From: Thamnocephalis sphaerospora
Lineage: Eukaryota; Zoopagomycota; Zoopagomycetes; Zoopagales; Sigmoideomycetaceae
Direction of reading: 5' to 3'
Length of the DNA: 30,442 nt
NCBI GenBank assembly: GCA_003614735.1
Contig: KZ992567.1
Coordinates: 1-30,442 of the forward strand
Shown: positions 1 to 13,153 of the stretch, in pieces
Position numbering within the stretch: the first letter of the stretch is position 1
How the letters are laid out: every line of letters starts with the position of its first letter
Translations under genes and position numbers: made by a program
Notes under the pieces: generated by a model
What the model saw: only the letters and a program-made list of their open reading frames with translations
Databases searched by the model: none
Told to the model about the DNA's origin: nothing

Positions 1-518
1 AGGAAGGTCTGGTACATGTCACGCTCACGCAGTCGGCGCCATTCAGGCTGCTCGGAGTGTGGATGTCTCTGGACGGCAGATCGGAAACGGTGATGGGCAA
101 TGTACGACGAGCAGCAGCAGGAGCATGTGGGCTGCTGAGGAGGAAGGTTATCTCGTCGGAAATTGCCCGTTATGTGGTCAAAGCGGTGCTGATCTTGGCC
201 ATCGTTCGCCGCACAGAAACAACGACAATGTCCACGGCGCAGTGCAGCAAGCTGGACCGGCTGTGGTTAGGCGTGCTCAAGCACAAGGCAGGCCTGCCAA
301 CGTCGACGGCAAACGCGCTGATGTGGGCAACGTCAGGAATGAAGGTGGCTAGAGTGAGTGACGCGCTGTTCAACTCGCAGATTGCGGACGTGGTACGACG
401 CACCGACGACCCAGGCTGTCCGGGGGCGACGGTGCTACGGTAGTGGCTCGAAAAGTGGAACAAGCAGCTGACGAAGGTAATGCCAGAGATGCCGACGAAC
501 ACTGCAGTATCAGCATAG
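1..518 (+). mobile_element. LINE (non-LTR retrotransposon) fragment, end of reverse transcriptase domain
   Basis: The frame running from base 3 reads like the C-terminal part of a LINE reverse transcriptase. It has FRLLGVWMSLDG (the usual F-R-x-L-G-V-W block after the catalytic core), then a KVIS...YVVKAVLI stretch, then KLDRLWLGVLKHKAGLP and a following S-x-x-N-A-L segment typical of the thumb region. The frame stops at a TAG ending at 443, continues in the same frame with WLEKWNKQLTKV, and meets another TAG at 516-518. The copy is therefore dead, and its 5' part, including any catalytic YxDD, lies outside the window. No poly(A) tail or target-site duplication is visible downstream. The family is recognised by pattern only; the clade is not assigned. 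Confidence 0.6.
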
Positions 519-1124
519 GTGGCACTCGCATGTGTACGCAGAGTCCTCAGCGACCGACTGCTGTGATGCGGTGGACCGCACCATCAGAGCATGACCCACG
601 CTGCGTGGCCAGCAACAAGCGTAAGCATTACCAGCTCGTCCAAAGATCGTGTTCCTATGCATCGAGAGACTGATGCGGTAAGCCTGCCCCTTTTGCCGCT
701 TGCATGAACTCGCGTCAATGAGAGGACACCACATGTCAGCCGACTTTTAGCCGCGGCTAGCCCCTCGTGTACGTCGTAGAGCAAGAGCATGTAAAGGTAT
801 GGCGATTCAACCCGGCATCTGTCCGCGAGGGTGGGTGGCTCACGCGAGCGAATATAACCGTAAAAACGTAAACCCGTGAGCAGATTAGACTAGAGCGCTT
901 AGATGGCGCAACAACCAGATTACGCAGCCTTACAGATGTAGCGCTGTATCGGGTCAAGGCTCGCATCGCAATAGACATTCTCCCAAACTTGCTATACACG
1001 CGTAGACAACAAAAGGCACTTGGCTAACGCCAGCTCTTTATCGCACCTCGTATGCCTGCGCCACGCCATTGCAACAACCGGAGATGACAAGGCGCATCAA
1101 ACTTGGCACCATAAACGCAGTTGA
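519..1124. other. Gene-free stretch, possible decayed LINE tail
   Basis: Short open frames on both strands have no recognisable domain. The first 150 bases may be more of the decayed LINE, because the frame after 519 still reads protein-like (VALACVRRVLSDRLL) before another stop. From about 680 to the oxygenase stop at 1125 I see no gene, RNA or repeat. Confidence 0.4.
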
Positions 1125-2361
1125 CTAGTACTCGGGCCATTCTGAGCTGTTATACCAATCCATAGAAAATTTGCCAAACGTTTCCGCCTTTTGGTCAGCA
1201 CAGCTCTTGCCGGCCGGTGTAAGCTCTGACAGTGGCGCAATGCTAGCATCAAAAAATGGGTCGACGAATACAGCAGCGGAAATGCGCGGTTTCTTTGAAC
1301 GATGAATCACACGGTGCACTGTTGCATGGTACTGGCCAGCCGTCCAGCGCTACGGCGCACCACTCGCGTGTTAGCGTATGTAATTCACGGCGGTTTTGCG
1401 CAGTACTTACGTTGAGCATAACGCCGACATTGACGACAAATGCGCCTGGGATCGGCTGAACGTCATACCATTTACCGTCGCGGTCTTGAACCTGGAGCGA
1501 CGTTGAATCGGAGTCCTGCGGTCAAATTGTGTTAGCCTACGTCTGCATCGGCACTTTGCAGCACGTACCTGGCTGAGGAAGGTAAGAAGACTGCAGCATA
1601 GACGACAACATTGTTAGCAAAGCAGCCATGACAGTTTTGCGGTGGCTACCGACCCCAAATCTGTATGCTCTGGCAGATTAGTGCCGCCATCGATCACTTC
1701 GGCTTCGGTAAGCTCTCGGTAGCCATTAAAGGCCGAGGCAAAAATTGTATCGTCGAATCGCTTTTGCGACAAAGCACCCAAACCGAGACTGGTAGCGATG
1801 GAGGCATGTACGCGGTTCTTGAGCTGCAACATGTGCTCCAGATACTCTTCTGTCTGCGCACGAAACTCGTCGCTGGGCCACGCGTCTGGCATGCCTAGCG
1901 CATCAGGGCTTGTCGGCAGCCTAGCGTCTGGCGAGTTTGGATCAACGGTAGGAGATAGCCCGTTGCTGAAGCCGTTGACCGGCGGGTAGAACGCTATGTT
2001 TTCATGGGGAGGCCTGAGCCCCTTGACGAGAGCTAGATCGGACTGCACGTAACCGCGCTCTTTGCTTGCTACGCTACATTTGCGCTTCTCCTCGTCAGGA
2101 AGCTGGATAAAGCGACGAATGCAATCGAGCATTCTGTTGCATAGCTCATCGGGCACGCCGTGATTCTTGAGGATAAAAACGCTAGAGTGGCGTGGCAAAA
2201 TTTGAGCCACAGTTGCGTAAATTGCGCTTGACACATCAAGCTTACCCAAGGTGGCGGCACGCCTTGTCGATCGCCTGGTCTACCGCCTGCCGTTGCTCAG
2301 CGGTAGAGTTGGGATCCAAATACGGCCCAAAATCGACGACAGGCAGATTGAGAACAGTCAT
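1125..2361 (-). CDS. 2-oxoglutarate/Fe(II)-dependent oxygenase, isopenicillin N synthase-like
   Basis: Five exons: 2361-2246, 2181-1654, 1590-1569, 1515-1411, 1349-1125, giving 331 residues, normal for the family. The N-terminal DIOX_N region begins LPVVDFGPYLDP and includes LKNHGVP. The catalytic part has the iron ligands H211 and D213 (LPEHTDLG), the strand LQVQDRDGKW, PIPGAFVVNVGVML, the third ligand H269 (ATVHRV), and R279-x-S281, which binds the 2-oxoglutarate carboxylate. Such enzymes oxidise small molecules with O2 and 2-oxoglutarate, releasing succinate and CO2; the substrate cannot be read from sequence. Introns carry GCTAAC branch sites. The donor of the second intron is best placed at GTCGGT, because only that phase gives the conserved HTDxGxLTxLxQ. 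The first ATG of the open frame is used. A TATAAA box lies about 145 bp upstream. Confidence 0.88.
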
Positions 2362-2502
2362 AGTAGTGTCCTTTTTGCGACTGTGTGCTGAACAATACAA
2401 TAGATTGATGGGAAGGCAAGGGACGCGCGTATGGAATGATGAACGCAGTACCGGCGGCAAGGATGACGATGACATCTTTCGCTCGTCGCGGAACTAGCAC
2501 CA

Positions 2503-2508
2503 TTTATA
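2503..2508 (-). promoter_or_regulatory. TATA box of the oxygenase gene
   Basis: On the minus strand this reads TATAAA, 142-147 bp before the oxygenase ATG at 2361. The cluster of TGACGTGG-type motifs begins just behind it. Position and sequence fit a core promoter; no start site is visible. Confidence 0.4.
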
Positions 2509-2522
2509 ACTGGACTATGAAC

Positions 2523-2854
2523 GCTGACGCGGCCGCTGACGTGGCTGCTGACGCGTCTTTGGTGCATGGCCATATCGAGGCTGACGTGGCCTCGATTCAT
2601 CGTTGCATTAAAGTTTACACAGCTGCCAGCTTTCTGCCAACCGCTTATATTGACTATACCATCAGTACCTGCATGATCTGTATGCTATTGTTAGCAGACT
2701 GTGTCACATCTTTACATGCAGCGAGCTGCAGCGGCACTTATGCTCATTTCCTCCTCCACCTCTCCCGCACATGCAAACGCTGCAGCGTCACTTGGTTCGC
2801 AGCCACGCGGAAGCTGACGTAGCCTCGGTTTCTGGCAAACGGAGCTGACGTGGC
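2523..2854. promoter_or_regulatory. Cluster of six GCTGACGTGGC-type motifs
   Basis: Six copies of an 11-mer, all in the same orientation on the plus strand: 2523-2533 (gctgacgcggc), 2535-2545 (gctgacgtggc), 2547-2557 (gctgacgcgtc), 2580-2590 (gctgacgtggc), 2813-2823 (gctgacgtagc), 2844-2854 (gctgacgtggc). The core TGACGTGG matches the binding site of bZIP factors of the ATF/CREB and Hac1/XBP1 type. The copy at 2580 sits in a perfect inverted repeat, ATCGAGGC and GCCTCGAT (2574-2581, 2589-2596), with TGACGTG as its loop. The cluster lies 160-490 bp upstream of the oxygenase ATG, so it most likely controls that gene. Confidence 0.5.
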
Positions 2855-3717
2855 TACATGCAGGGTTGTACGTGCTTGCACAGTAATGGCCATCACGCGT
2901 GTAACAAAGGACAAATGCCGGCCATATAGCCTAAGGCAGGGTGATGCTAGGCGTCTGTCACGCCTCGATGCTGCTGCGGTCGTATTGCGTCACGGCAACC
3001 ATACAGTTCGCCACACCGCCATTATGATATCCGACTTTGGCTTGGGAGCGCCAGGCAAACTGTCTCCGACTAAATTACCAGCTACCACGCAGATGTCCCG
3101 CGCTGTACGGAAAAATAAAGCACGGCGCTATGCTATGGTGGCCTCGCGCCTAACAATGCCGTGGGCACTGATCTCCACAAATGGTTTATGATAAGCTCCT
3201 ATGGTCTGTAGCCAGGCCTTTGCCATTCCGCGGCCTCGTTTCTGGATGTGCGCAACAGCTTGTCCGCTTGGAGTACTTTACAAATGGTGCGGGGACTTGA
3301 TGTCATCCACAGCAGCTTGGAAGCACCGGCCGGCGGTGTCAATCGCTTCATCGTACATGAAGACACGGTAATGGCTGCTACTGCTATTGCTGTGTGGACA
3401 AGCCAATCGGCTACTGCATTGTCGTTAATGTCTTCGCAACACGAAGCGTGTGTAAAGTCTCGAGTCGAGCAGTGGTTCTTTGGCCTACCTCCCATAATAT
3501 CGTCTTAGCGTGGCCCACACGAGCGACTAAGCTTGCATTACAGCATCAAGTACATATAGCGCGGCTGCGATAAATAGCCACACATCAACTACGGCCTCAA
3601 ATTGTACTGGGGAAACAATAGAAGCGCTTAGGTGCAGTAGCTTTGGCAGACACATTTACTGTGCTATCGACACATGCACGGCATTGAGTGCACACAAAGG
3701 ACAGACCTGCTCAGCGT
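2855..3717. other. Gene-free stretch between oxygenase promoter and GTPase 3' end
   Basis: Open frames on both strands around 2850-3191 and 3199-3508 have no domain I recognise, no introns that extend them and no convincing start context. A minus-strand frame from 3495 begins MGGRPK, but nothing after it resembles a zinc finger or transposase. I call no gene here. Confidence 0.35.
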
Positions 3718-6093
3718 CTACTCAAGGCGTCGCTGATCACGAAGCATCTGCTCCCTCCAGGCAAAATATGCCCGCGTGGTTTTCTCAAGCACGGCGTTGG
3801 TGCCATCAGCAATAGTGCCAGAAATAGACTTTGCAAAGTTTAGCAGTCTTTCAGCAATGGTGGCTGATGTTGAAATGACCTTGGCTGCTGCGAAACCGGC
3901 AGCGCCCAGCACGTCGCTGCCGCCAACTATAATGCGTTTTAGAACTGGCATCCATGATATGTCCCAGAAGCCTTTTGCAACGACGGCATTGCTTTCTTTG
4001 CTGGAAGAGTTGTCCACTGTAACACTTTGCAGTATTTTGTCATTGGCTGCCGTATGGACCTTTGAGTTTTTTTCTAGCTCATGCACCAACGCTTTCCGAT
4101 AGTCGGTATACGGCGCAATGACGCCAGGGACAGACATATCTGCCAAACAGCCAAGTTAGCGGGGTATCGATATGCGAGAATTCGCTTCAAAAACAAAGCG
4201 GAGCGCTTACCATCGCTGCCTTCATCAAAGCGTTCAAGAGCCTCAGCGTGCATTTTGCGCAGTTTTTTGGCAAAAGTATCGGTAGGATGTCCCATCAGTT
4301 GCACCATTCTGCCATCATAAAACTGCACACAAAAGTTCTTCAAAATCGTTAGCTGCTGGGTAATAATGTTTTCGATATCCTTGTCGATGCCTTCATGCAG
4401 CTCAGCTTGAGCTTGCCTGCGTTGCGCTACATCATAATAAGCAGTAGCATTTGAAAACTCGTCTTTATGCGAGTGCATATGTTGCGCAATGCTGAATTAG
4501 TCTACCAAGCACAAGTACAGCGCAAAAAGAACGTACCAAGTGCCTTGGCTCGAATTTCTCTCATGCTAGTGCCCACACCAGCCACAGGATCTCCGGCTTT
4601 AGCTTGAGATTTCAGCTCGGCAACACTCTTGCCGAATGCTGCGTACACTTTGCGACGAATCTCGTTGCATCTCTGCTGGGCGACTAGCTCCCTCTGTGTC
4701 GGCAAGTCCAGCTCTTTATCTCCCAGAATTATACTCTGCAGACAGCCAACCCACACCGCATGAGCTTTTGCGTGTATCTTTGTGCGCTTTCTTACGCTCA
4801 CCCATATACCCGCAGCGTAATTTGCAAAACCATCAATGCAAATATTCTTGCGGTAATGAGGCTTGAACAGGTAGTCACTGTGATCTGCATCGACAAACCT
4901 GCGATGGCGGCGGCTGTTAGCCGACTGTCGTAGGAATGCCAGTCTGACATCTTACCGAGAACCAAGCTTGGCCACGGCCTCGTCAAACTCGTGCGCCCTG
5001 TATTTTATGTGTGGCAGCGCTACGTACTCCACATCGAAATACGATGAAAATGCAACGTCCTCCTGCATTCAGCGCAACAGAAAGGCAGTGCATAAGCGAT
5101 TCGATTGCTGACAAATATAACCGCGACCAAGACTCACATCGTATATGGCGGACCATATCTTTTCCAAAGCAGCAGCGATTGCCTTTTTATGCTTTTCCAG
5201 CGGCACGCCATCGTCATCGTAGTCGCGGATGATGAAAAGAAGCATGGTCTTGTTGGCGCCATTGCCATCGCCACTAATGGTAAACTAGTCAGCTTTTCTG
5301 TATCAAGGGCTGGCGACACACACCACGCTCAGTAGCATACCGGTTCTTGTGGAAGAGGCGGCGATTGGCCTCAAATACCGCCCTTAGCAGCACTAGATTG
5401 GCGCCATGGTTAAGGCCAATAGTGGTCTCGAGCATATTGATGACGAGCACTTGAGCGATTGCAAGTGAGAACAAGGCGGTCCTACGCTCGACATTCTACA
5501 GATGATGGAACGCATTAGTCGAGAAATCTAATCAAGCATGCCTAAAGCACAACTGACCTCGTCGTCGCCGCGCTCTTGACCGTCCGTTCCTTCTACATCC
5601 ATGGCCAGAATATTGTGATGCGGGCTCTTGTCCATCCATATGCCTAATCCTTGAGAATCAGTACAGTGCGGTTGTGCCGGTTGATGTGCTAGCGAGACTG
5701 ACCTCTCGTAGTCTGCTGTCTTTCTTGGCGACCCATAACCTGGAATGTCGTGTCAAACAAGCTGTTCAAGAGTGTACCTTATTGGCGGCGTGTATGCGCA
5801 GCAACAGACGCTTTGATTAGCCTGTTCATGCCGGCCGAGTGCATCGACGTTCGTGTTGCACTTACTTTTGCCCGAGCTTTGTGCACCAAGTATGGCGACT
5901 ACACGGTACTCAATTCCGCAGTCTGACATGCCCCATTGCTTGTTGATAAACGTGTTGAAATCGCTACGCAGTGTACCAAAAGTTGATACGATATCCTGAT
6001 AAGCCGAAAAACAGGCAGTCACTATCGTGCTCACGTATGAACTTACACAAGTGGGCTATTGCCGTCGGTTAATTGAACAGGTTGGTGCATCAT
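3718..6093 (-). CDS. Sey1/RHD3-like dynamin-family GTPase, short form without visible membrane hairpin
   Basis: Eleven exons: 6093-6049, 5995-5866, 5777-5703, 5649-5558, 5495-5341, 5273-5138, 5062-4956, 4898-4802, 4735-4537, 4462-4211, 4139-3718; 569 residues. The N-terminus has PVQLTDGN, as in Sey1. GTPase motifs are P-loop GAQSSGKS (52-59), RQQTTRG, DVEGTDG (101-107) and FIIRD (RD about 182-183). Further family blocks are INMLETTIGLNHGANL, LFKPHYRKN, GFANYAAGIW and LDLPTQRELVAQQRC. Sey1 and atlastins fuse ER tubules and are usually about 770-850 residues, with a helical bundle, two membrane helices and a short tail. Here the protein ends after a reduced helical region, and no pair of hydrophobic helices is seen. 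Exon 1 needs a GTGTAA donor. Exon 10 probably starts after AAAG, skipping an AG too close to the ACTAAT branch site; this restores the family pattern. Confidence 0.85.
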
Positions 6094-6977
6094 GATGAGC
6101 AAGTAAAGCTTTGAAGATGCTTGAGGCGCTTGTTAGAATGTAGTAGCAGTTGGGCGTGTGCGGTGAAGTGAGACGGCGGTGACGACGACAGTTTGGTTCG
6201 ACTTTTATTCTCTATTGCAGATGTGAGTCTCCATTGACAGCCCATTGACGCTGTAGTGGCACATCATACTGCATCTTTGGCAGAGTTCTCACCACTACGT
6301 ACCGAGCAGTACATTTCGTGCCAGCCAATAGTCTGCGCGATGATGCAGTTCAGCCGGTGTGTTTGCGGCACGACTGATGTTTTCGTGCATAGCTGGACCA
6401 ATATGGCACCATGTGATTGCTAGACATCAGTCTCGCACCGAGTTCGTGTCAATACATCTCGTCCGATTTTATTAAAGCTTTTCTTAGTGAATGGTATGCG
6501 GAAAAAGGGTGCAAAAAGGGGTGTGCGTGCAAGCAGAACGAGCAAAGCGCGTGGGGCACAGCAGAGTCCGCATCTGCACACAGTACAAAGCTCACTAACG
6601 CCGCATTGCCAGTCTGTGCACCAAGTAAGTCGTTACCCCAGTGGCATCACAAACTCATCTGCGCACATACAGTGGAACTCGTCAAAGACACAGCGCATAC
6701 ACGCACGCACGCACGCACATATACACGCCCGCGCACATATGCACGTGTGCGAGCGAGTCCTCCAAAGTGTAGACGAGCGTCGGCAGCGCTTGCCGAAGGA
6801 GAAACATGTGTTAGCTGGCCGTTTGCGCTGCCAATAAGTGCTGGCGGTTCGCGGCCAAGATAGTGGAAAAGGATAATCAGGCCTAGCACGCCTGTAGCAC
6901 GAATGCAGTGGTCGTCGTGAGCATCAGACTGAATCCTGTCTTACACTCCATGCGGGCGTATTCTCACCGTTCAACGT
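6094..6977. repeat. GTPase upstream region with alternating purine-pyrimidine tract
   Basis: This 0.9 kb lies between the start of the Sey1-like gene and the 3' end of PAP1, so it should hold the promoter of the first and the terminator of the second. About 6691-6750 is an alternating CA/CG tract (acgcacgcacgcac, then acacgcccgcgcacatatgcacgtgtgcg), a sequence type prone to Z-DNA. Open frames across it encode His/Thr/Arg-rich runs from this tract and are not taken as genes. Confidence 0.5.
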
Positions 6978-10162
<3,185 letters not shown>

Positions 10163-10884
10163 TGTGTTGATAGCAGCACCGTAAGTGTGTGTATGTGTGT
10201 GTGTGTGTGTGTCCAGGATACTGTCAATAACGCGCAGCGTGCGTAAACGCGACCAGAGAGTGCAAGCCGCAAGCACGCAATAACAGTGCCTGACGCTCCG
10301 ATGATCTGTCTGCGGTCCAAGCTACCCGGATGCCACTCTGCCGCAGTGATGACCCTTGCAGACGGCGAATCCAGAAACACCACCCGGATTGTGTGTACCC
10401 CGAGTTGCAAGCAGCGCAATCTGAGCGTGCTACGATGTCGGCGTGCAAACGCGCCAGCAGCAGAGGAAAGCCGCGGCTGGATCGGCGGCGATGCGTAGAC
10501 GCAAAGTGTGGGCACAATGTAAGAAAGAAGACGCGCGTACGCGTCTTGCTCGCCGATGGAGGCTGGAGCGCAAGGACAAGGCGGGTGGACGCAAACGAAA
10601 GAGAAAAGAAGAAAGAGTCTGAAGTGGGCGGGTTGCTAGCGTCGCGGCAAGGTGTGGGACTGTTTGTCGGCAGCCGCGCGGTCGCCTCCACCTTGACCCG
10701 CACACGCACGCTCAATCCTCCCGACACGCGACAGTGTTGCAGCCAAAAAGCGTAGCCACCAAGGCAATATACAGCAACGCATATAGGCGACAGGGCATGC
10801 AGCTAGTGTGGATATATGCATGTATATATATATTAGATCGGCCAGAATGGCGAAACACATGGTGACAAGGCAGGGGAAGGTGTG
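10163..10884. other. PAP1 upstream region with (GT)n tract
   Basis: This is the gap between the PAP1 start and the RGS gene stop, both on the minus strand. It begins with a GT-rich tract at 10185-10212, only about 20 bp before the PAP1 ATG, so the PAP1 leader would be AC-rich. Open frames on both strands at 10224-10755 show no domain and are Arg/Ser-rich by composition. No gene is called. Confidence 0.4.
10812..10834 (-). terminator. Possible poly(A) signal of the RGS gene
   Basis: On the minus strand this reads TAATATATATATACATGCATATATC, starting about 50 bp after the RGS stop. Runs of TATATA and TACATA resemble fungal 3'-end efficiency elements. The assignment rests on position and composition only. 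Confidence 0.3.
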
Positions 10885-13047
10885 CTAGCGACGACCACGC
10901 AGACTATCCATGCTGCGCTTAAGCGCTAGCGTGGCTGCGTTCAGAAACTTTTTACCGCCATGGCGGTGATGGCTATGCGACGGTGCCTCCTCAAAGGCAC
11001 GGAAATGGTCGCGCATACCATCGTCAAACGAGCGTTTGATGCTGGCCAAGGCCGATGCGCCGTCAGCCCGCGACGGCAGCCTGTGGCCTCCAAAGTCCGG
11101 CGTCAGCTGGCGCAGGCGATCGCCGGTAAACACCGGAGAGGCGGAGCGCGCACGCTGGATGGCCAAGTCGGCGGTGTCTTGTACGCGCAGCACGTTGGGA
11201 TGCGTAAACACTAGGCCGTACTCGGAGGAAAGCAGCTCGCTGGCATCGCTGCCATACGGATACCGCAGCTGGCCAAGGGCCGGCAGAGGCGAACCGGCGC
11301 GAGCAAAAGAACGCATCGACATGGCCGAGCCGGAGCGAGCGTGGCCGTTGGTACGCATAGCAGCGCTCGGTTTTTGGTAGACACGGCTGACCAGCTCTTC
11401 GCTGAAGCGCATGCTAATGAACTCGGCAACGAGACGACCGAGCAGCGAACTGGTATCATGCGCGGTAGCACGTGCCAGCGCATTGGTATAGTGAACAAGC
11501 TGGGTGATGGCTCGGTTGCGGGCCGGTTCGGCGTACAGACTCGTGTTGCAGAGCTTCCGAGCCATGCGCGTCCAGGCGGGGCCGTTACGGAATCGCATGA
11601 AGCTATCCTCGAGCAAGGCGGTGACTGCGAATTTTGCCATACCAAAACACGCACTCAGGCCGACGTTGCCTCGAACCTGGCGAATGTTGTCGGCCACAGC
11701 GAGGCGGCAGCGCTCGGTCAGATTCACCTCCAGCTGCGAGTCCTGCGACAGGTACATCCGGTAGATGTCGTTGGCCGCGGCCCGACGCTCGCGGTCTGTC
11801 GTAAACGGAAAGGACTCGTACTGTTCAATCTCGAGGTAAAAGAACAGGTTTTCGCTGCTAAACTCGTCCAGCAGGAAACGGAGAAAGTAGCAGAGCGGCA
11901 CACGAGCACGCAGCATGGCGCAGAGGCCATCGCGCTCGATCTCGCCTACGGATACATCGGCCGGCGGGAGGTCACCGAAAAATTCCGCCAGTTTGCGGGC
12001 GGAGCGGATCGTCCGGTCATCTGGACTGACGATCGAACTAGCCAGCAGTGTATCGCCATCGCGCTCCATGGCACGGCTCAGCAGCGAGGAGAAGCGCACA
12101 TGCGACGGCTCGCAAGGGTCTACGCAAGAAGAAAGCGGTCGAGCGACAAAAGTGGCGCTGTTTTCTACGGTGCCCGACGGCTGGATCAAAAGTTGAGGTA
12201 CGCGGTGCTCTAGGGCAGATGTGGAGAGCGAGCGCCTTCGGCGGAAAGACATGGGGCTACTTGCAGCGTTGGCTGGTTCGCTCGAGGCAACGCCCATTAC
12301 TGTATCGCCCGTAATAGAAGCATGCTCGCTGGCGGCGAACGGCTGGCTTGCACATGGTGAACAAGTCGTTGACGTCAAGCTGTGTGTGGGTGCGCACACG
12401 ACGATGCGTGCGCCAACGGCAGCCGCCCCGGCAACATCCGCATCCCTGCTCTTGGCATCTTCTGCCTCAAAGGCGACACATTGGAGCGATGGTGATGCGT
12501 TTGGTCGCAGATCGTGCGATGACATTGGCGGGCGGTTCAAGTGCGGTGCAAGGTCGGCATGATCATCGCTGCTGGGCAGAAAGGACGGCATAGCGGCACG
12601 GCGCGCATGCGGCGAAAATAGCAACGGAGCGGTGGCCACAGGCGTGCTTGGCACTTTGTTCTCAGGCGCCTGCGGCGACGAGTCACCATGGCCCGTCGGC
12701 TGTTCCAGGGTGAACGCTTGAAATAGATTGGCGTGATGCGGGGCTGCGGCATGATCGACACACTGTGCCGGTGGGGCCGAGCTAGCACGCGTCATGCTCG
12801 CAATATCCTCTAGCAACGCTACGGAAACTGCTTCGTCGGTATGTTGAGCGTACATACCACGCGGACGGGGCCGCTGCACATGCATGGTGCGTCGTGTGGA
12901 TGGGCGCGACTGCACCAGAGGCACCAAGGGCGGCGGCGTGGTGTTGGTGGTGGTGCCTGGCTGCTGGAGCATGTCGTCTTTGGATGCAAAATGCTGGTTT
13001 GACCTGGCGGCGGCTTCAAGCTTGGAAGCGTCGTCAGTCATATGCAT
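10885..13047 (-). CDS. RGS-domain protein (regulator of G-protein signalling)
   Basis: A single open exon of 720 residues. The RGS fold spans about residues 385-497: YFLRFLLDEFSSENLFFYLEIEQYE, then IYRMYLSQDSQLEVNL, and ALLEDSFMRFRNGPAW at the end. RGS domains speed GTP hydrolysis by G-alpha subunits and so shut off receptor signalling. The first 340 residues are Ser/Pro/Ala/Thr-rich and look disordered. RRRRSLST at about 270-276 fits a basophilic kinase site, such as PKA. The C-terminal part after the RGS domain is also Ser-rich and basic (ends SMDSLRGRR). A second ATG two codons later is equally possible. The lack of introns contrasts with the 11-14 exons of the neighbouring genes upstream in the window. 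It is not a close match to a named RGS family that I can identify. Confidence 0.87.
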   Translation of the reverse strand: MHMTDDASKLEAAARSNQHFASKDDMLQQPGTTTNTTPPPLVPLVQSRPSTRRTMHVQRPRPRGMYAQHTDEAVSVALLEDIASMTRASSAPPAQCVDHAAAPHHANLFQAFTLEQPTGHGDSSPQAPENKVPSTPVATAPLLFSPHARRAAMPSFLPSSDDHADLAPHLNRPPMSSHDLRPNASPSLQCVAFEAEDAKSRDADVAGAAAVGARIVVCAPTHSLTSTTCSPCASQPFAASEHASITGDTVMGVASSEPANAASSPMSFRRRRSLSTSALEHRVPQLLIQPSGTVENSATFVARPLSSCVDPCEPSHVRFSSLLSRAMERDGDTLLASSIVSPDDRTIRSARKLAEFFGDLPPADVSVGEIERDGLCAMLRARVPLCYFLRFLLDEFSSENLFFYLEIEQYESFPFTTDRERRAAANDIYRMYLSQDSQLEVNLTERCRLAVADNIRQVRGNVGLSACFGMAKFAVTALLEDSFMRFRNGPAWTRMARKLCNTSLYAEPARNRAITQLVHYTNALARATAHDTSSLLGRLVAEFISMRFSEELVSRVYQKPSAAMRTNGHARSGSAMSMRSFARAGSPLPALGQLRYPYGSDASELLSSEYGLVFTHPNVLRVQDTADLAIQRARSASPVFTGDRLRQLTPDFGGHRLPSRADGASALASIKRSFDDGMRDHFRAFEEAPSHSHHRHGGKKFLNAATLALKRSMDSLRGRR

Positions 13048-13114
13048 GAGAATGTGAATATGTGAAGGAAGCGTTCAAGGCACTGTGTTGCAGCCGTGGA
13101 TGCTGTAGAGCGTG

Positions 13115-13120
13115 TATATA
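13115..13120 (-). promoter_or_regulatory. TATA box of the RGS gene
   Basis: TATATA lies 68-73 bp upstream of the RGS ATG, between it and a (GT)n tract at about 13131-13153. The placement fits a core promoter; no other support. Confidence 0.35.
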
Positions 13121-13153
13121 GTAGAGGTGCGTGTGCGTGTGTGTGTGTGTGTG

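Noticed and set aside
3199-3495. Minus-strand MGGRPK frame as a BED-finger or transposase relic
   Set aside because: No paired Cys/His pattern of a BED finger and no downstream transposase motif.
11341-12213. 290-residue plus-strand open frame inside the RGS gene
   Set aside because: It lies opposite the conserved RGS domain and has no domain of its own.
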